Positions 10,735-23,206 of a stretch of 64,000 nucleotides of DNA are shown here, piece by piece; position 1 is the first letter of the stretch, and the number at the start of each line of letters is the position of its first letter. The position numbers were made by a program, and so were the translations under genes. Origin of the DNA: Hericium rajendrae (Eukaryota > Basidiomycota > Agaricomycetes > Russulales > Hericiaceae). The notes beneath the pieces were generated by a model, which ran no database searches, was not told the DNA's origin, and saw nothing but the letters and a program-made list of their open reading frames with translations. The stretch spans positions 3,286,001 through 3,350,000 of the forward strand of contig CM065878.1 in assembly GCA_033439255.1 (NCBI GenBank), in the 5' to 3' direction.

Positions 10735-12389
10735 TTACGCTTCCCATCTTGCCACCGGACTCGGTGTTGGGGTCCACCTCACCCTGTTGAGATCCTTCTC
10801 CTTCTTAGCTTCCCAACCTGCCAACCTACCCATCGCCTCCGCTCTTCTGGCTCCCGCCGTCCCCATTGACGTGCGGTCCAGAAGCCTCTTCCCTGCTGGC
10901 GTCAATGCGCCGACAGCCTCTGCTCGTCGAGGTGTCCACGATGGAGGCGGCATGTCGCCCCTCTTACCGCCTGACATGGATCGACTTGTCGGTGTCCGGG
11001 AAGGCCCCAGGAGGCTCGCTTTCGCCCGCAGGCTCCTCGACGCAGAAGCTGAGAGTTTGTGCGAGATTGTCTCGCGTGCGGACGGTGCAACGATGCGGAA
11101 AGGCGTCGGTGGAGGCATGGTTAAAGTCCGCCGGGTCATCTGATTGCGAGAGGACGCGAGGTGTGCCCATCAGTGTGCCCACGGTCATTAGCTGCTTGAC
11201 GGCAGCGGGACCAAGCTCGGAAGGCGTGGGCGAGGGCAAGGCAGGGACATATGAGAAGTTGCTGACACCGGGGGACCTGGGTCGGTCTGTAGAGATGGTC
11301 AGTTCACAAGAGCGGTGTGCATACAGTGAAATAGACATACATGGGTGCCAGTGATAGCAGCATCAATGCGACTTCGTGTAGGGCTTGGGGGTGCTGAGTG
11401 TCCACGAGAGACTGATAAATCCTGTTCTTGCTCAGGTAGACGAGTGTTGTCATGCTTGATGATCTTGGGCTCGTTCTTTGCATCTGCCATACGCTTAATC
11501 GAGCTCGAGGGATCATATGGCGAGATGTCTGCATCAGGTGGAAACATGAGTGCGTTGCGAGCTTTGAATTTCCACCCGTCGACTCCGGCAGGACGAGTGT
11601 CTTTCTTCGGCGCCATCACGTCCACCTCTTCCTCTTCCTCCATCTCCTTCAGAGCGACCTCCTTTCCCTTGGTCTCTTCTGGCTTTTCACCCCCACCCGC
11701 ATCTCCATCCTTCTTATCCTCACCCGCCTCTCCCTCACCACTCCCACCATCGCCTGCCATAATCAGCCCCTTCGGCACCGGCACTTCGAGCTTCAGCTTC
11801 TCCCTCACCCCCGTCTGCTCTGGCGCTCAATCAGCATCCTCTCCCGTCCCTCGAGCATCCGCTCGCGCTGCGCCTCGACCCGCCTCTGCGCATCCCACGC
11901 CCACGCATACTTCTCCCGCCGCCGCTTGTTCTCCTCGTCCAGGATCTGCGTGAAGCTCGAGTTGTCCTCGGACGTATAGCGCGCCTGGAACGCATCGAGG
12001 CTCATGGACGTGTCGTATCGCACCCGTTTCGCAGGACGGGCCGCCCGTGTCGGAGCGCGGGGTGCGCAGGGTGTGTCTGACGGACCGCCGCCGTACGGCG
12101 TCTCGGAAGGCGTCTGCCATGGTCGTCCACGCGGCCGCGCGGGCGTGCTGAGCTCCTCGAGGCGCTGGACGGTCGCGGTGATGAGGTGCGGGTCTTGTGA
12201 GCTGAGTGCGTCGAGGTAGTCGTTCGTCGCTTCGAGGTGGACGAGCGAGGGGAAGAAGTCGCGGGCGATGATTTGGGAAAGGGCAGCGGTGTATTCGTCT
12301 TCGTCAAGAACGGTTTGGCGATTGAGAGACCGCGACGGTTTGGGTGTGGATGAGGGAGCGGGTGTCGAGGATGGCCCTGGTGTTGACAT
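10735..12389 (-). CDS. ESS2: ESS2/DGCR14 spliceosome-associated protein
   Basis: Nuclear protein of the ESS2 (ES2/DGCR14/Bis1) family, found in the catalytic spliceosome. The N-terminal part has RQTVLDEDEYTAALSQIIAR, DFFPSLVHLEATNDYLDAL and MSLDAFQARYTSEDNSSF, all family hallmarks. A helix follows, with ENKRRREKYAWAWDAQRRVE. The middle has KARNALMFPPDAD, and the C-terminal third has VKQLMTVGTLMGTPRVLS, SARETISHKLSASASRSLRA and PPPSWTPRRAEAVGALTPAG with KDLNRVRWTP near the end. Frame changes near 11812 and near 11115 (and possibly at the intron near 11290) interrupt these conserved blocks. Each needs a single base and none coincides with a plausible intron. The 5' leader carries a short GAGACA repeat. 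Start chosen at MSTPGPSS (12387-12389). Confidence 0.87.
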
Positions 12390-12390
12390 T

Positions 12391-12412
12391 GAGACAGAGA
12401 CAGAGACAGAGA
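12391..12412 (+). repeat. GAGACA simple repeat
   Basis: About three and a half copies of the hexamer GAGACA directly upstream of the ESS2 start codon, so CT-rich on the transcribed strand's sense side. This is a plain microsatellite in a 5' leader. Confidence 0.8.
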
Positions 12413-13114
12413 GGATATGGATATCGTGGTGGTGAAAGGTAAGGAGCTGAGCAACGCCACAACGGAACGGACTTGCCACGCGCGGCAAGCGCCGAGGCTA
12501 TGTGCTGACTAATCATAACTTGTACCTATACGTCCCACTGTCAGACCAATAATCGGGTTTAAGGATTCATATATTGCACTCCGTACTACGGTTAAGAAAT
12601 CAAAACAGGAAGTAACGTACGCCGTGGGGAATAATCACATCGTGGGGGAAGCTGGTATAAATGACAACTGCAACGATACCGACTACATAACCTGATAACC
12701 GAAAAAAGGATGGGTGGGGGATAAAAACAGGTCAAGCACACGGCATATACGCGTGATCCGATAGAGATGCAAGATATCGTCGTCACCAGTGAGCAGCAGG
12801 GGAAGGGGAAGATTAATGACACAGAGGAGTAGGGAGTGCGTAGGTCGTTCTATATCGTAATTTGAAGAGTGCGACGGAGACGCGCACCGGGGCATAATCA
12901 TTGGGTAATCATCAACAGAGAATGGGAAGATGGAGGTATAACTACAAAGGAAAGGAATGGGCACTTGTCAGTGAGGCTCCTAAAGAGCCGCGCAGGCGAA
13001 CGGGTGACCGCCGACGCAACCGCGCATAAAATAGTTGTGGAAAATAAGTAAAACAGAGGAAATTAAGGGTCAAAAATGATAGAAACGCATACAATGTCGA
13101 GCTACAGAAACCCT
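12413..13114. other. Spacer with ESS2 promoter and NudE 3' flank
   Basis: About 700 bases without convincing coding sequence. It holds the ESS2 promoter and the 3' untranslated region of the NudE gene. Nothing else is recognised. Confidence 0.45.
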
Positions 13115-15416
13115 TCACCGGAAGGGAACATTGCTACCGGATCGCGGCCTCGTTCCGTGCGTATCCAAGAAGCGACCTTCAGCATCAGAAGCATCCTCAG
13201 CCGCGCTCTGTCGCCCGCCGAAATTAGGTCGTCCGATTCTGCTTTGCGAGAGTGAGGGCGATGGGAGCTTGGTGGAACGGACAGTCACATTGGAATGAGG
13301 CAAGCCGGGGAGAACCTTCTTCGGATCCCTGAATGATGAGGGCGAAGAATTATAATCAGGGCCCGTGGAGCGCATCACACTGCTACTAAAGTTTCGGTGG
13401 GGAATGCCCGACTCCGGGGTGAACGAAATACTTGTGGGAGAGCCCGCTGAGCTAGAACCCAGCGACGACCGCTTCTGGTTCGAGTAAGGGCCACCAGCAC
13501 CTGGTCCGGTTGATCGCTTAATGCCTGTTACACCCGCTGTTGATGCATGCGCATACAGCCCAGCCGAAGGCACAGGAAGGAATGTCGGTGTGGTCGGGCG
13601 CGAAACGGGCGTCGGAATAGTGCTGACAGTGGCAGTAGTGCTGATGCTGCTCCTACCCTCCGTCGAGGTCGACTGTCGAGACTGTGGTCTGCGAAGACCC
13701 GAGAGCATGGTGCTGCGAGACAGATCATCCCTGTGATCAAATGTGGGGGAAGGAGAGTGAGATCGAGCAGCCGTCGACGCATATGGCCGGAAATGAGCAG
13801 AAGAGGCCGTAGAACCACGTCGAGGCAGCTTGTCCTTTGACTTCACCGGAGACGGAGAGTCCTCCATTATGAGCACCCAGCCAGCTGAATCACCAGCAGG
13901 GGTACGCTTCTTGTCATCGTATTCGGCACTGCTTCGGCCAAGGGTGGATGGACGGGTGCGGTCCTCCGAAGTTCTATGCAGTGAGGAATTGTTGCTATGG
14001 GATCCTGCAGTAGCAAGGCTCGATGCTTTCACCGTCGATGACGACGACGATGATGCGGGAGGAGCCGGGCGACTCGTGGAGCCCATGCGAAGTCGTGGAA
14101 CACGAGTATGAATTTTCTGCTCGAGATTTCTAACGCGTGCTCTCATTTCCGAAACCATCTGACACCCTTGTTCTTGGATCCAGCGCCAGTGACCGTGCTC
14201 GAAGTGCTGGCTCCCATAGACGCCGCTACAGGAATGCGGGGCGTGGCCCGAGTGACAGTAGTACGCGGCGGCGGAAGTCGTGATGGGGTGGACAGACTAG
14301 GAAGAGTGCTGGCACGACTGATGGGCGTAGTCGGCGTAGACAGGGTGGGAGTGGTGGGTGATTGAGGGGCGGTGAATTTAGGCCGAGGGAGAGCGAAACC
14401 AGCACGCTGCAATAAAGCAGACTGGCCTGCATCAGAGCCGAAGGAAGAGCTGGAAAGGCGCGGAGTCTTTGCAATGGGTGAAGGGAGCTCATATTCAGGT
14501 GAAAGATCGGAAAGCTGGAGATCAGGTGGTGGCTGAGTGTGAAGGAGGTCATCATCGGAGCGTTCCGAGATATGAGGTAGGAGCGATGAAGGTGCGGAGG
14601 ACGCGTTTTCGGTGGTCGGAGATTCAGTGGTGGACGAGCCCCGTGCTTGAGCAGCTTCGAGCTGATCGCGAATGATGGAGACTTCTTCTTTTGAATCTTG
14701 GAGAATGTCAATATTTGAAGAAGGTGTCGACAAGAACCCATACCTCTCAGTTCGTCTCGCAGTCTCTGACACTCTTCTTCAAGACCCGCCTTGTCTAGCA
14801 GCTCATGCTCTAGCAGGATTTTCTCTTCAAGAGCTCTAGAATACTTCGCCTCGATATCAGCCAAGCTTGATGAGACAGCACGTTCATTCCGCTCAAGGTC
14901 ATCATTGCCCATCTCCAGCTCCCGGAGTTCGACCTTAAGTTTCTGGTGCTCCTGTCGAAGGGTATCGAGCTCACGTTGAAGAGAGGTCGTAGTCGTGTTG
15001 TGCATAGTTTGGAGAGACACGAACTTTGCCTACAGAAACGCGTGAAGTGCTGACTTGTAATGGATGAGACCATCAACGCACCTTCCATTCATCACGCTCA
15101 TTCTCAGACCGCTCGATTTTGACCTTCAGATCCTGTTGCGCTTTCTCGGTCCGTGCCAACTCCCGTTCTAATTCCTCCTCGAGTTCTTTGCTGGACTGGT
15201 GGAATTCGTCAAGCTCGGTCTTGGTTTCTGCCAGCATATCCGCGACCTCATAATACTTCGATTTCCAGTCCGTTTGGGAGGAGAAACTGTTGAGAACCAC
15301 AATCAGCAGCCGTACGAGAGAGAAGTTGCGGACTAATACTTGAGATGGCAGTCGTCATGTGAACCCATGATGTTTTCCTTGTGCAACGCGTTGGAAGCCG
15401 AAAGGACGGCTGTCAT
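13115..15416 (-). CDS. nudE: NudE/NDEL1 homologue (dynein regulator)
   Basis: Nuclear-distribution protein NudE, which with LIS1 regulates cytoplasmic dynein at microtubules and drives nuclear movement in hyphae. The N-terminal coiled coil is typical: SSQTDWKSKYYEVADMLAET, KTELDEFHQSSKELEEELER, ELARTEKAQQDL, then LKVELRELEMGNDDLERNER and ALEEKILLEHELLDKAGLEE with CQRLRDELR. A NUDE-domain motif, MVSEMRARVRNLEQKIHTRV, then PRLRM, comes before a long Ser/Thr/Pro-rich tail that ends in GSNVPFR. Introns follow the short first exon, ENERDEWK and RDELR. One base is missing near 14147, where KNKGV must run into QMVSEMRARV. The upstream ATG (15414-15416) and an in-frame ATG at 15366-15368 are both possible starts. 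Confidence 0.87.
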
Positions 15417-15641
15417 TGTCTAGCAAGACAGCTCACACCAGGACGAGACCGAACCGAGAAGCGGATGGACGGTGGGGAACTTGGGGAGAACAAGAGGGCA
15501 GCCGACGTCAATTAGGAAGGAGTGTTCAAGTCAAGTCAGCCTCGTGTCGCGCCAACCCTTATTGTCTTGTGTTTGCACTCCAGGCCACCACTGCCAATGC
15601 GATCTAGTATCGTACTTGATTTATTATACAATATCACAGAG

Positions 15642-16375
15642 CTACAATCCCTCTGGCTTTGCGCACTTTCTTCTCTCAATCTTTCCAGTCTTTGGGCAAC
15701 GCATCTCCTGCCATGAGACAGGCTCCATTGTCGCGCCTGTTCGGCAAACAGATTAGCCAAAAGTCGCGTGGAACAAATGATTATAGCACCTGCTTCACTG
15801 GTTGCGAAGATGACACCCAAGTCATTGCGTGCTGTGGTAATGTAGTAGCTCCGCGCATCCCCCAGTGAAATCTGTGATTATAGATGAAATACTTGACAAC
15901 CTCAGCAGCGAAAGATACGTACCACCACGCCTTTTATCACATCGCCTCCACGAAAGCAGTCCGCAATCTTCACCTTGTCCTTCTCTGTTGCTCTCACGTC
16001 CTGCACGCGAATGACGCCTGTAAACTCTTCACCTGCAGGAAGGGGAACACCGTCCACGACGGTGATTGACACTAGTGCTTGCTGTGGCGAAAGGCGGGTA
16101 ATGGAGCCAAGCACTGTCGAATTTGGTGCGGGTGGATGGGGACGCGTACGAGAAATAACCAAGCTCTATAATATGCAGAATGTACAAAGTCCGAGACTTG
16201 AAATTTGTTCAGACGCGTAGAAACGAAAAAGACGGACGGGACCATCGTAGCGCGGCACGCCGACAAGACTCGCGCGTGTCTGTCCATCCTTGGTGTAGAT
16301 GCCCGCACCCAGTTGCGGTGCTGGCCCGCGTGGAAGAGGCACGGGCTGACCAGGCAGCATGCAGTCGGAGGCCAT
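15642..16375 (-). CDS. CSL4: RNA exosome cap subunit CSL4 (EXOSC1)
   Basis: S1-domain cap protein of the RNA exosome, in nucleus and cytoplasm. The N-terminal domain begins MASDCMLPGQPVPLPRGPAP and continues GAGIYTKDGQTRASLVGVP. The S1 domain spans NSTVLGSITRLSPQQALVSI, GEEFTGVIRVQDVRATEKDK and KIADCFRGGDVIKG, followed by ARSYYITTARNDLGVIFATS. The C-terminal zinc-ribbon strand EMRCPKTGKIERRKCAKPEG, then L, is complete. Introns separate VPRYDGP from the S1 part, split IKGV from ARSYY and lie after FATSEAG. The stop TAG is at 15642-15644. No frame error is needed. Its start is 169 bases from the divergent E2 gene. Confidence 0.9.
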
Positions 16376-16544
16376 GATGACCTTTGTCAATGCTCGGAGA
16401 ATGTCAGATCACCCCAGCGGGGTCGTCGGAGCGCGGCAAGCGAGTTGTCATCTGTTTGGCCCCTCCGCCAGCAATCCACTCACTCATAAACTCAGCTCTT
16501 ACCTTGGTCCCCAACGCGTCCACCATCCTTCCTCGCCGTTTGCC
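16376..16544. promoter_or_regulatory. Bidirectional promoter, CSL4 / PDH E2
   Basis: Only 169 bases separate the two start codons, so both promoters must overlap. The strand leading to E2 is rich in C and T just before its ATG, as is common in fungal core promoters. No TATA box is obvious. Confidence 0.55.
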
Positions 16545-18199
16545 ATGTCTGCCTCCTCTCTGGCTCGTATTCTCACCAGGCGTGCGTTTTCTGCACTTCT
16601 TGCCGTGCTCTGAACTCATTTGAATGCAGGTATACACGTCTCTGCGCGGAGAAATGCGCTCTCTAAAATGGGTATGCCGGCCATGAGCCCGACCATGACG
16701 GAGGGTGGTGTTTCGACATGGAAAAAGGCCGAGGGCGAGTCTTTCTCAGCTGGTGACGTTCTGCTCGAGATTGTACGCGCGTCATTCCGAATTTCAACCT
16801 TTCGATGCTCAAGCATGGCTTATGACAGGAAACGGACAAGGCCGTCATCGACGTGGAGTCGCAGGAGGATGGTGTCCTCGCCAAGATCATTGTGAGTGAG
16901 ACTTGTTGTATCGTGCTTGGTCTCCGTTGATATGTTTGCATGTAACAGGCGCCTGATGGTACGAAGGGCATCCCGGTGGCGCTCCCATTGCGATCCTTGC
17001 GGAAGAAGGCGATGACTTGTCCGGCGCCGCCGACCTGGCGAAGGAGGCTGCCTCAGAGAAGGCTGCACCGCCAACGGAGGAAAAGAAAGAGGCCGCCCCT
17101 CCGCCACCACCGCCGCCAAAGTCCGAAGAAGCCCCATCAAAACCCGAGCCCTCTGTTCCTGCGCCAGAATCCAAGCCTGAGCTGGGGAAGGGTGAGCGCA
17201 TCTTCGCGTCTCCCATCGCCAAGAAGATTGCTCTTGAGAGGGGGTTCCTCTGGCGAAAATCAAAGGCTCTGGGCCCAACGGTCGCATCTTGCGTGAGGAC
17301 GTTGAGAAATACCAGCCCCCCGCTGCTCCCTCTGTTGCTCCCTCTGCTGCTGCTGCCGCCGCGCCTGCTGCTCCGACACCCGATTACGTGGACATCCTCT
17401 CACGAACATGCGTCGCACCATCGGCCAGCGTCTGTCGCAGGCGAAGATCGAGGCACCACACTATTACCTCACGGTGGACATCAACATGGACAAGGTCACA
17501 AAACTTCGGGAGGCGTTCAACAAGTCTTTCTCAGAGAAGGACAAGGCGGCCAAGCTGAGCGTGAATGACTTCATTGTCAAGGCTGTCAGCAAGGCCCTTG
17601 AAGATGTACCGGAAGCGAACTCTGCATGGCTCGGCGAGGTTGTCAGGCAGTGCGCACCCTTCGCCCTCCGCGCTGATCATGCTTTGCTAATTCGGTACCG
17701 GTTCTGTGCAGGTATAAGAAAGCTGACATCTGCATTGCTGTCGCCACTCCCAATGGTCTCATTACCCCGATCATCAAGGACGCGGGCTCTAAAGGCCTGG
17801 CATCAATCTCTGCTGAGGCTAAGGCGTTGGCTAAGAAGGCTCGCGACGGCAAGTTGCTGCCTCAGGAATACCAGGTTAGTTCATTCGTAACTAGGCTCTG
17901 TCTTTATTTTCTAAGAACGCGTCTGGCAGGGTGGCACCTTCACGATCTCCAACCTGGGCATGTTCGATATCAACCACTTCACCGCCATCATCAATCCCCC
18001 ACAGTCATGTATATTGGCCGTTGGATCGACACAACCCACCCTTGTTCCTGCGCCCGAGGAAGAGCGTGGATTCAAGACCGTCAACATCATGAAGGTCACG
18101 CTCAGCTCCGACCACCGTACCGTTGATGGAGCTATAGGCGCGAGATGGCTCACGGCGTTTAAGGGATACCTTGAAAACCCCCTGACGTTCATGCTCTAA
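16545..18199 (+). CDS. LAT1: Dihydrolipoyl acetyltransferase, E2 of pyruvate dehydrogenase
   Basis: Mitochondrial E2 subunit that transfers acetyl groups to CoA in the pyruvate dehydrogenase complex. A short basic presequence ([13 protein letters not shown]) precedes the lipoyl domain: [33 protein letters not shown] and [20 protein letters not shown], whose Lys in TDKA is the lipoylation site. An Ala/Pro/Glu linker leads to the subunit-binding domain ([24 protein letters not shown]) and the catalytic domain, with [37 protein letters not shown] and the active-site DHRTVDG. Three single-base gaps break the frame: near 16974 (PVGAPIAIL), 17242 (VPLAKIKG) and 17399 (VDIPLTNM). All four affected blocks are universally conserved, so sequencing error is likelier than decay. 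Lipoyl synthase lies 6 kb downstream. Confidence 0.92.
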
Positions 18200-18741
18200 G
18201 TCCCCCACGGGTCTGCATTTCGTAGGGTTTTAGTACAGTCTTTTCGTACATACCGCTTCAACATAGACTTATGTTTTCTACTGCTACCTCCCGTATCCGC
18301 GCTAATATGTTGTCACCACTCGTATCTCGTTGGTGTTATGAGTTCGCGTCATGGGTCTGATCTGTCTTTACACTCGGCAGATAATGGGACTGCAGATATG
18401 CACAGAAATATGGCACACACACGGATACCTGAAGCCTGATCTCGTAAAATCAACTCTATTTCAACGTCGCCTTCATTGACTTTGTTGCTCTACTAACAGC
18501 CTGCAAAATTGTGAGCGGGCCTCGAGTACGTATCTTTGTCACGTTGAAACTGCCAGAAAGTACTGCTGCACGGTCCTGACGTCGATCAAATCGTCGACCA
18601 GCGCGTCGATTCGCTGCCCGATTCGTTTAGAAACCCTGCAGCTGTGGCGGGCCGGCCGGATATCCCACCTCTGACTTCATACCGTATCTTCTCGCACTCA
18701 TCCACCGTCATTAATTCTCTTCGTAATCTGAAATAAGAAAC
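18200..18741. other. Spacer between E2 and KAE1
   Basis: 3' flank of the E2 gene and promoter of KAE1. T-rich tracts are present after the E2 stop. No coding sequence or RNA gene is seen. Confidence 0.45.
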
Positions 18742-20212
<1,471 letters not shown>

Positions 20213-20349
20213 TCGCAAGGTGGAGGATATAATTTGTCTGTAGCAATATAGTGCTGTATCAATGAAGAAATGTACCATCGGTGATATCCATCTATGATAT
20301 CAATCTATCAGAGCTTCAACCCCTCAGAATACAATAAGGGTATTTTCCT

Positions 20350-21511
20350 CTAGTGAGCATGCAAGATATGACCAAATCTAACAAAGATCAAGAAGAATGA
20401 TTGTTCGCTATCAGAGCGGAGGAGCAACATTCGCCAGCACCAACTTTCTTCCGTCCGGATCACTCTTTTCCAGGTCGGAAACCACCCCTCCAGCTGTTCC
20501 CACCACCACCTGTTGACATCCTCGTACTCACCCCCGTGCCCTTCTCGCCCACCCTCGCCTGCCATGGCTTATCGTGCAGAATATAATGCAGACACCTGAT
20601 CTCCTCGTCTCTCCATAGTGGTTTGTGAATGACCCGCAGTGTCTTCAACGCGTTATATATCCACGGCAGAGGCTTCCACTTGCCGTGGAAGAACGCCGCG
20701 AGCAGGTCCTGATCGGGGAACGAAAACGTCGGAACAAGTGGGGAGGTATTAAGATAATTCTGCACTGCCGCCGACAGTTCGAGTGATGGTGTGAGGACGA
20801 CGAGCCCAGAGTTCAGGAGGTTGTACGGGCGGGGAGTGGTCTCGGTGATTTGCGTGGGGTTCGTGATAGCGGTGGGATGGACAAGGGGGTATAAGCGCAA
20901 TTCTCGGGTATCCTGAACAATTCGTTGAGTTTATGTCTTCGTGATCTGAACAGACTGGGATCCATACCAATCTGCAGGGTAATGGGCCAGCTTGCGTGGG
21001 TTGCATGCGCAGGCGTGGGCTGCCGCAATCCAGTCGGCGGGGAGTTCAAGATCCATGAGCTCGTCCATGTTCCTCAGGACAATCATGTCCGAATCCATGA
21101 GGACGATACGCTACGACGACGATTGCATGTTACGGTTGGGCCAAGTGGAAATAATCGCTGAATGCACCCACGTCATACTCAGTCAACTCAAATCCTCTGT
21201 ACAGCAAAATGTTAGCTGACGGCTGCAGGCCTTAATCCATGGACGAACCTGAGCTTCGTCCAGGTGTCTGCGAATCTGGCATCGTGAGCGGCGAGAGCAT
21301 GAGAGGCTGGAGGCTGCAAGCTCTCTATTTCGCGCGTTGCAATTCCGCGGTTCTTCAGAACGGTCCTAGACTCTGTGGACAGCTCTGGAGTGACTAGAAT
21401 CACCAGAGGGTACTTGGAGTTGACGGCTTGTAAGCCGGCATGTACCACTAAAGCACCTGGAAGATAAGCGTCCTTGGTGAGAAGTGTGACGTACGCTGCC
21501 TTGAGAGGCAT
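20350..21511 (-). CDS. Glycosyltransferase family 8 (glycogenin/galactinol-synthase-like)
   Basis: Retaining glycosyltransferase of family GT8; donor and acceptor are not predictable, though UDP-sugars are usual. The N terminus reads MPLKAAYVTLLTKDAYLPGA and LVVHAGLQAVNSKYPLVILV. After introns come TEYDRIVLMDSDMIVL (the DSD is the metal-binding DxD) and RNMDELM, then LLNSGLVVLTPS, FPDQDLLAAFFHGKW and LPWIYNALKTLRVIHKPLW. The C terminus has VNRWWWEQLEG. Two one-base gaps are needed, near 20890 (run of C) and near 20545, where HDKPWQARVGE must join GHGGEYEDVNRWWWEQ. No signal peptide or transmembrane helix is evident, so a cytosolic enzyme is likely. The true stop may be earlier than 20350. Confidence 0.82.
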
Positions 21512-22247
21512 CTTGCAAGAGGACAGTTGGGGCAGCGAGAGGGCGTTTCAACATTTGTGCAAGTATATAAATTATTCGATATCATCGCATCCTTGACGGA
21601 TGCATTGAAGATTGCATCGCCATCAACGTACCTAGTGCAATTGTCGGAATGCATGCGGTACATACGCGCTCGTCGTCATCGATAACGAATCAAATCTACT
21701 TCATTTATATCATACTAATGGGGATCCGCAGAATATCTGACAGGACGACGCCAACGGATATAGCTCTCAGACGCACATAATCATGCAGTTGCGAGAAATA
21801 GCAGTCGGATGCCGTATTCAGGTGACCGCCTGCAGGCAAAGTTCGGCGTAGCTCAAGACGGCAATCTGGGCTAACCAGCGTTACGGAGTGTTCGGATCGA
21901 GGCAAGGAGGAAAGAAATGCCGGTAAGAGCACGAAACCGGCCTTCGGCATCATGTCGGGTCTGAGAAACTCGATTTCGAAGGCGCGCGTGAGGCATCCAG
22001 AGTTTGCATGAAGAGGTTTTGCATTACAGTAGTTGCATAACCCCAGGCCTCATCTGGATGCCAGCTGCATCATACCATACAACTGTGATACTGTTCCCTT
22101 GCCATAAGCCCTGCCTTTGGAAAGGTGCATGACAGAACTAAGATGTCCAGAGAGTTCATGCAATTAAATTGGCATGATCATACAACATGCAGCGGAGATA
22201 GCGAGAGAGAAAAGCAATGAGGAAGGCGTGAGATGATATGCCAGATT
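21512..22247. other. Spacer upstream of the GT8 gene
   Basis: Contains the GT8 promoter and the 3' flank of RPS28. A minus-strand frame of 82 codons (21705-21953) has no recognisable motif and is not called a gene. Confidence 0.4.
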
Positions 22248-22638
22248 TTAACGGAGGCGGCTAGAGAAAAGCGAGAAATATGATTTCAGCTGCCAAGTAA
22301 TAAGAGGAAGAAGAAGGGGACGTACCGAGCCTCACGCTCAGACTCCAGGAGAGCCAGGATATCCTGCTCCCGCACGGGACCCTTCACGTTCCGGATGATT
22401 GTCCGGGTTGTATCATCCAAGAACTCAACCCGAACTTGGGTGACACCTCCACGAGAACCAGTCCTGCCGAGGACCTATAAAGCAAAAACATACAGGTCAG
22501 AACGCCATGTATTCAAATGTACAGGAATCAAGCAGATAGGACCTTGACGACACGGGCGAGCTTGACGGGGGCTTTTGATGAATCCTGCAGGAATAATCAG
22601 CACGTCGTTCAAGAACTCAAGGGCGGGTTGCTTACCAT
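22248..22638 (-). CDS. RPS28: 40S ribosomal protein S28 (eS28)
   Basis: Small-subunit ribosomal protein of 68 residues, near the mRNA exit channel. Four coding exons give a complete protein without any frame problem: ATG alone (22636-22638), [14 protein letters not shown] (22543-22584), [20 protein letters not shown] onward to LLESEREA (22326-22474), and RRLR plus stop (22248-22260). The wording matches eS28 almost throughout: [19 protein letters not shown] is the usual core. The first intron follows the initiator ATG at once (ATG, then gtaagc), as in SLX9. Such a split start is easily lost by automatic gene finders because no exon is longer than 150 bases. Confidence 0.95.
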
Positions 22639-23206
22639 GTTGTTGGAGGGATTGTGTGCCGGCGACTGATGTCGATGTCGAGTTGCGTGGACGGACTGAG
22701 AAAAATAAAGTTTGTTGTGAGCAAGGTTTGCACATTCCAGGCTCCGACTCGGAGAACTCCGATCACGACCCTAACCATACATTTAGGTTTGGATCTTGCG
22801 GCTCCTCGAGTCGAAGTGCAACTGGCGTCTACCAAGTACTAGCAACATCTCTTCAAGTAAAATTCGTCTTTTCATCGCCTTCAAGGTACGGATGGTATGG
22901 TTTCATGTATGCATTTGCCATAATCACGCGAGGTGATTATCTCCCAAAATTACGACTGCCGCGCTATACATTGAAGACGGAACTGGAAACGCAAATGAAC
23001 GAGAATAATATCTCGATCCAGCACATATCGGGATGTCAAAGGTCAAAGTTGCAAGGAAAGAATAGACTGGAAACGCATAAGTCAGATATCAACAAATCGA
23101 ACACGCTGGAAATGTGCTTGTGCATTGTGGCCTTTGAGTTGAGCGCTAACAGAGGCAAGAACCTCGGACGTCGTGATGGGCAGGGCTGCCGTCGAGCTAC
23201 TGGAGT
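22639..23206. other. Spacer between RPS28 and the KEN-box gene
   Basis: RPS28 promoter side and 3' flank of the next gene. Open frames on the plus strand (for example from 22575) overlap RPS28 antisense and show no family resemblance. Nothing is called. Confidence 0.4.

Noticed and set aside
13521-14365. Plus-strand frames opposite the NudE tail
   Set aside because: They mirror Ser/Thr/Pro codons on the coding strand; no motif, and NudE itself is convincing.
21705-21953. Minus-strand 82-codon frame MMPKAGFVLL...
   Set aside because: Isolated, no family resemblance, no supporting splice structure.
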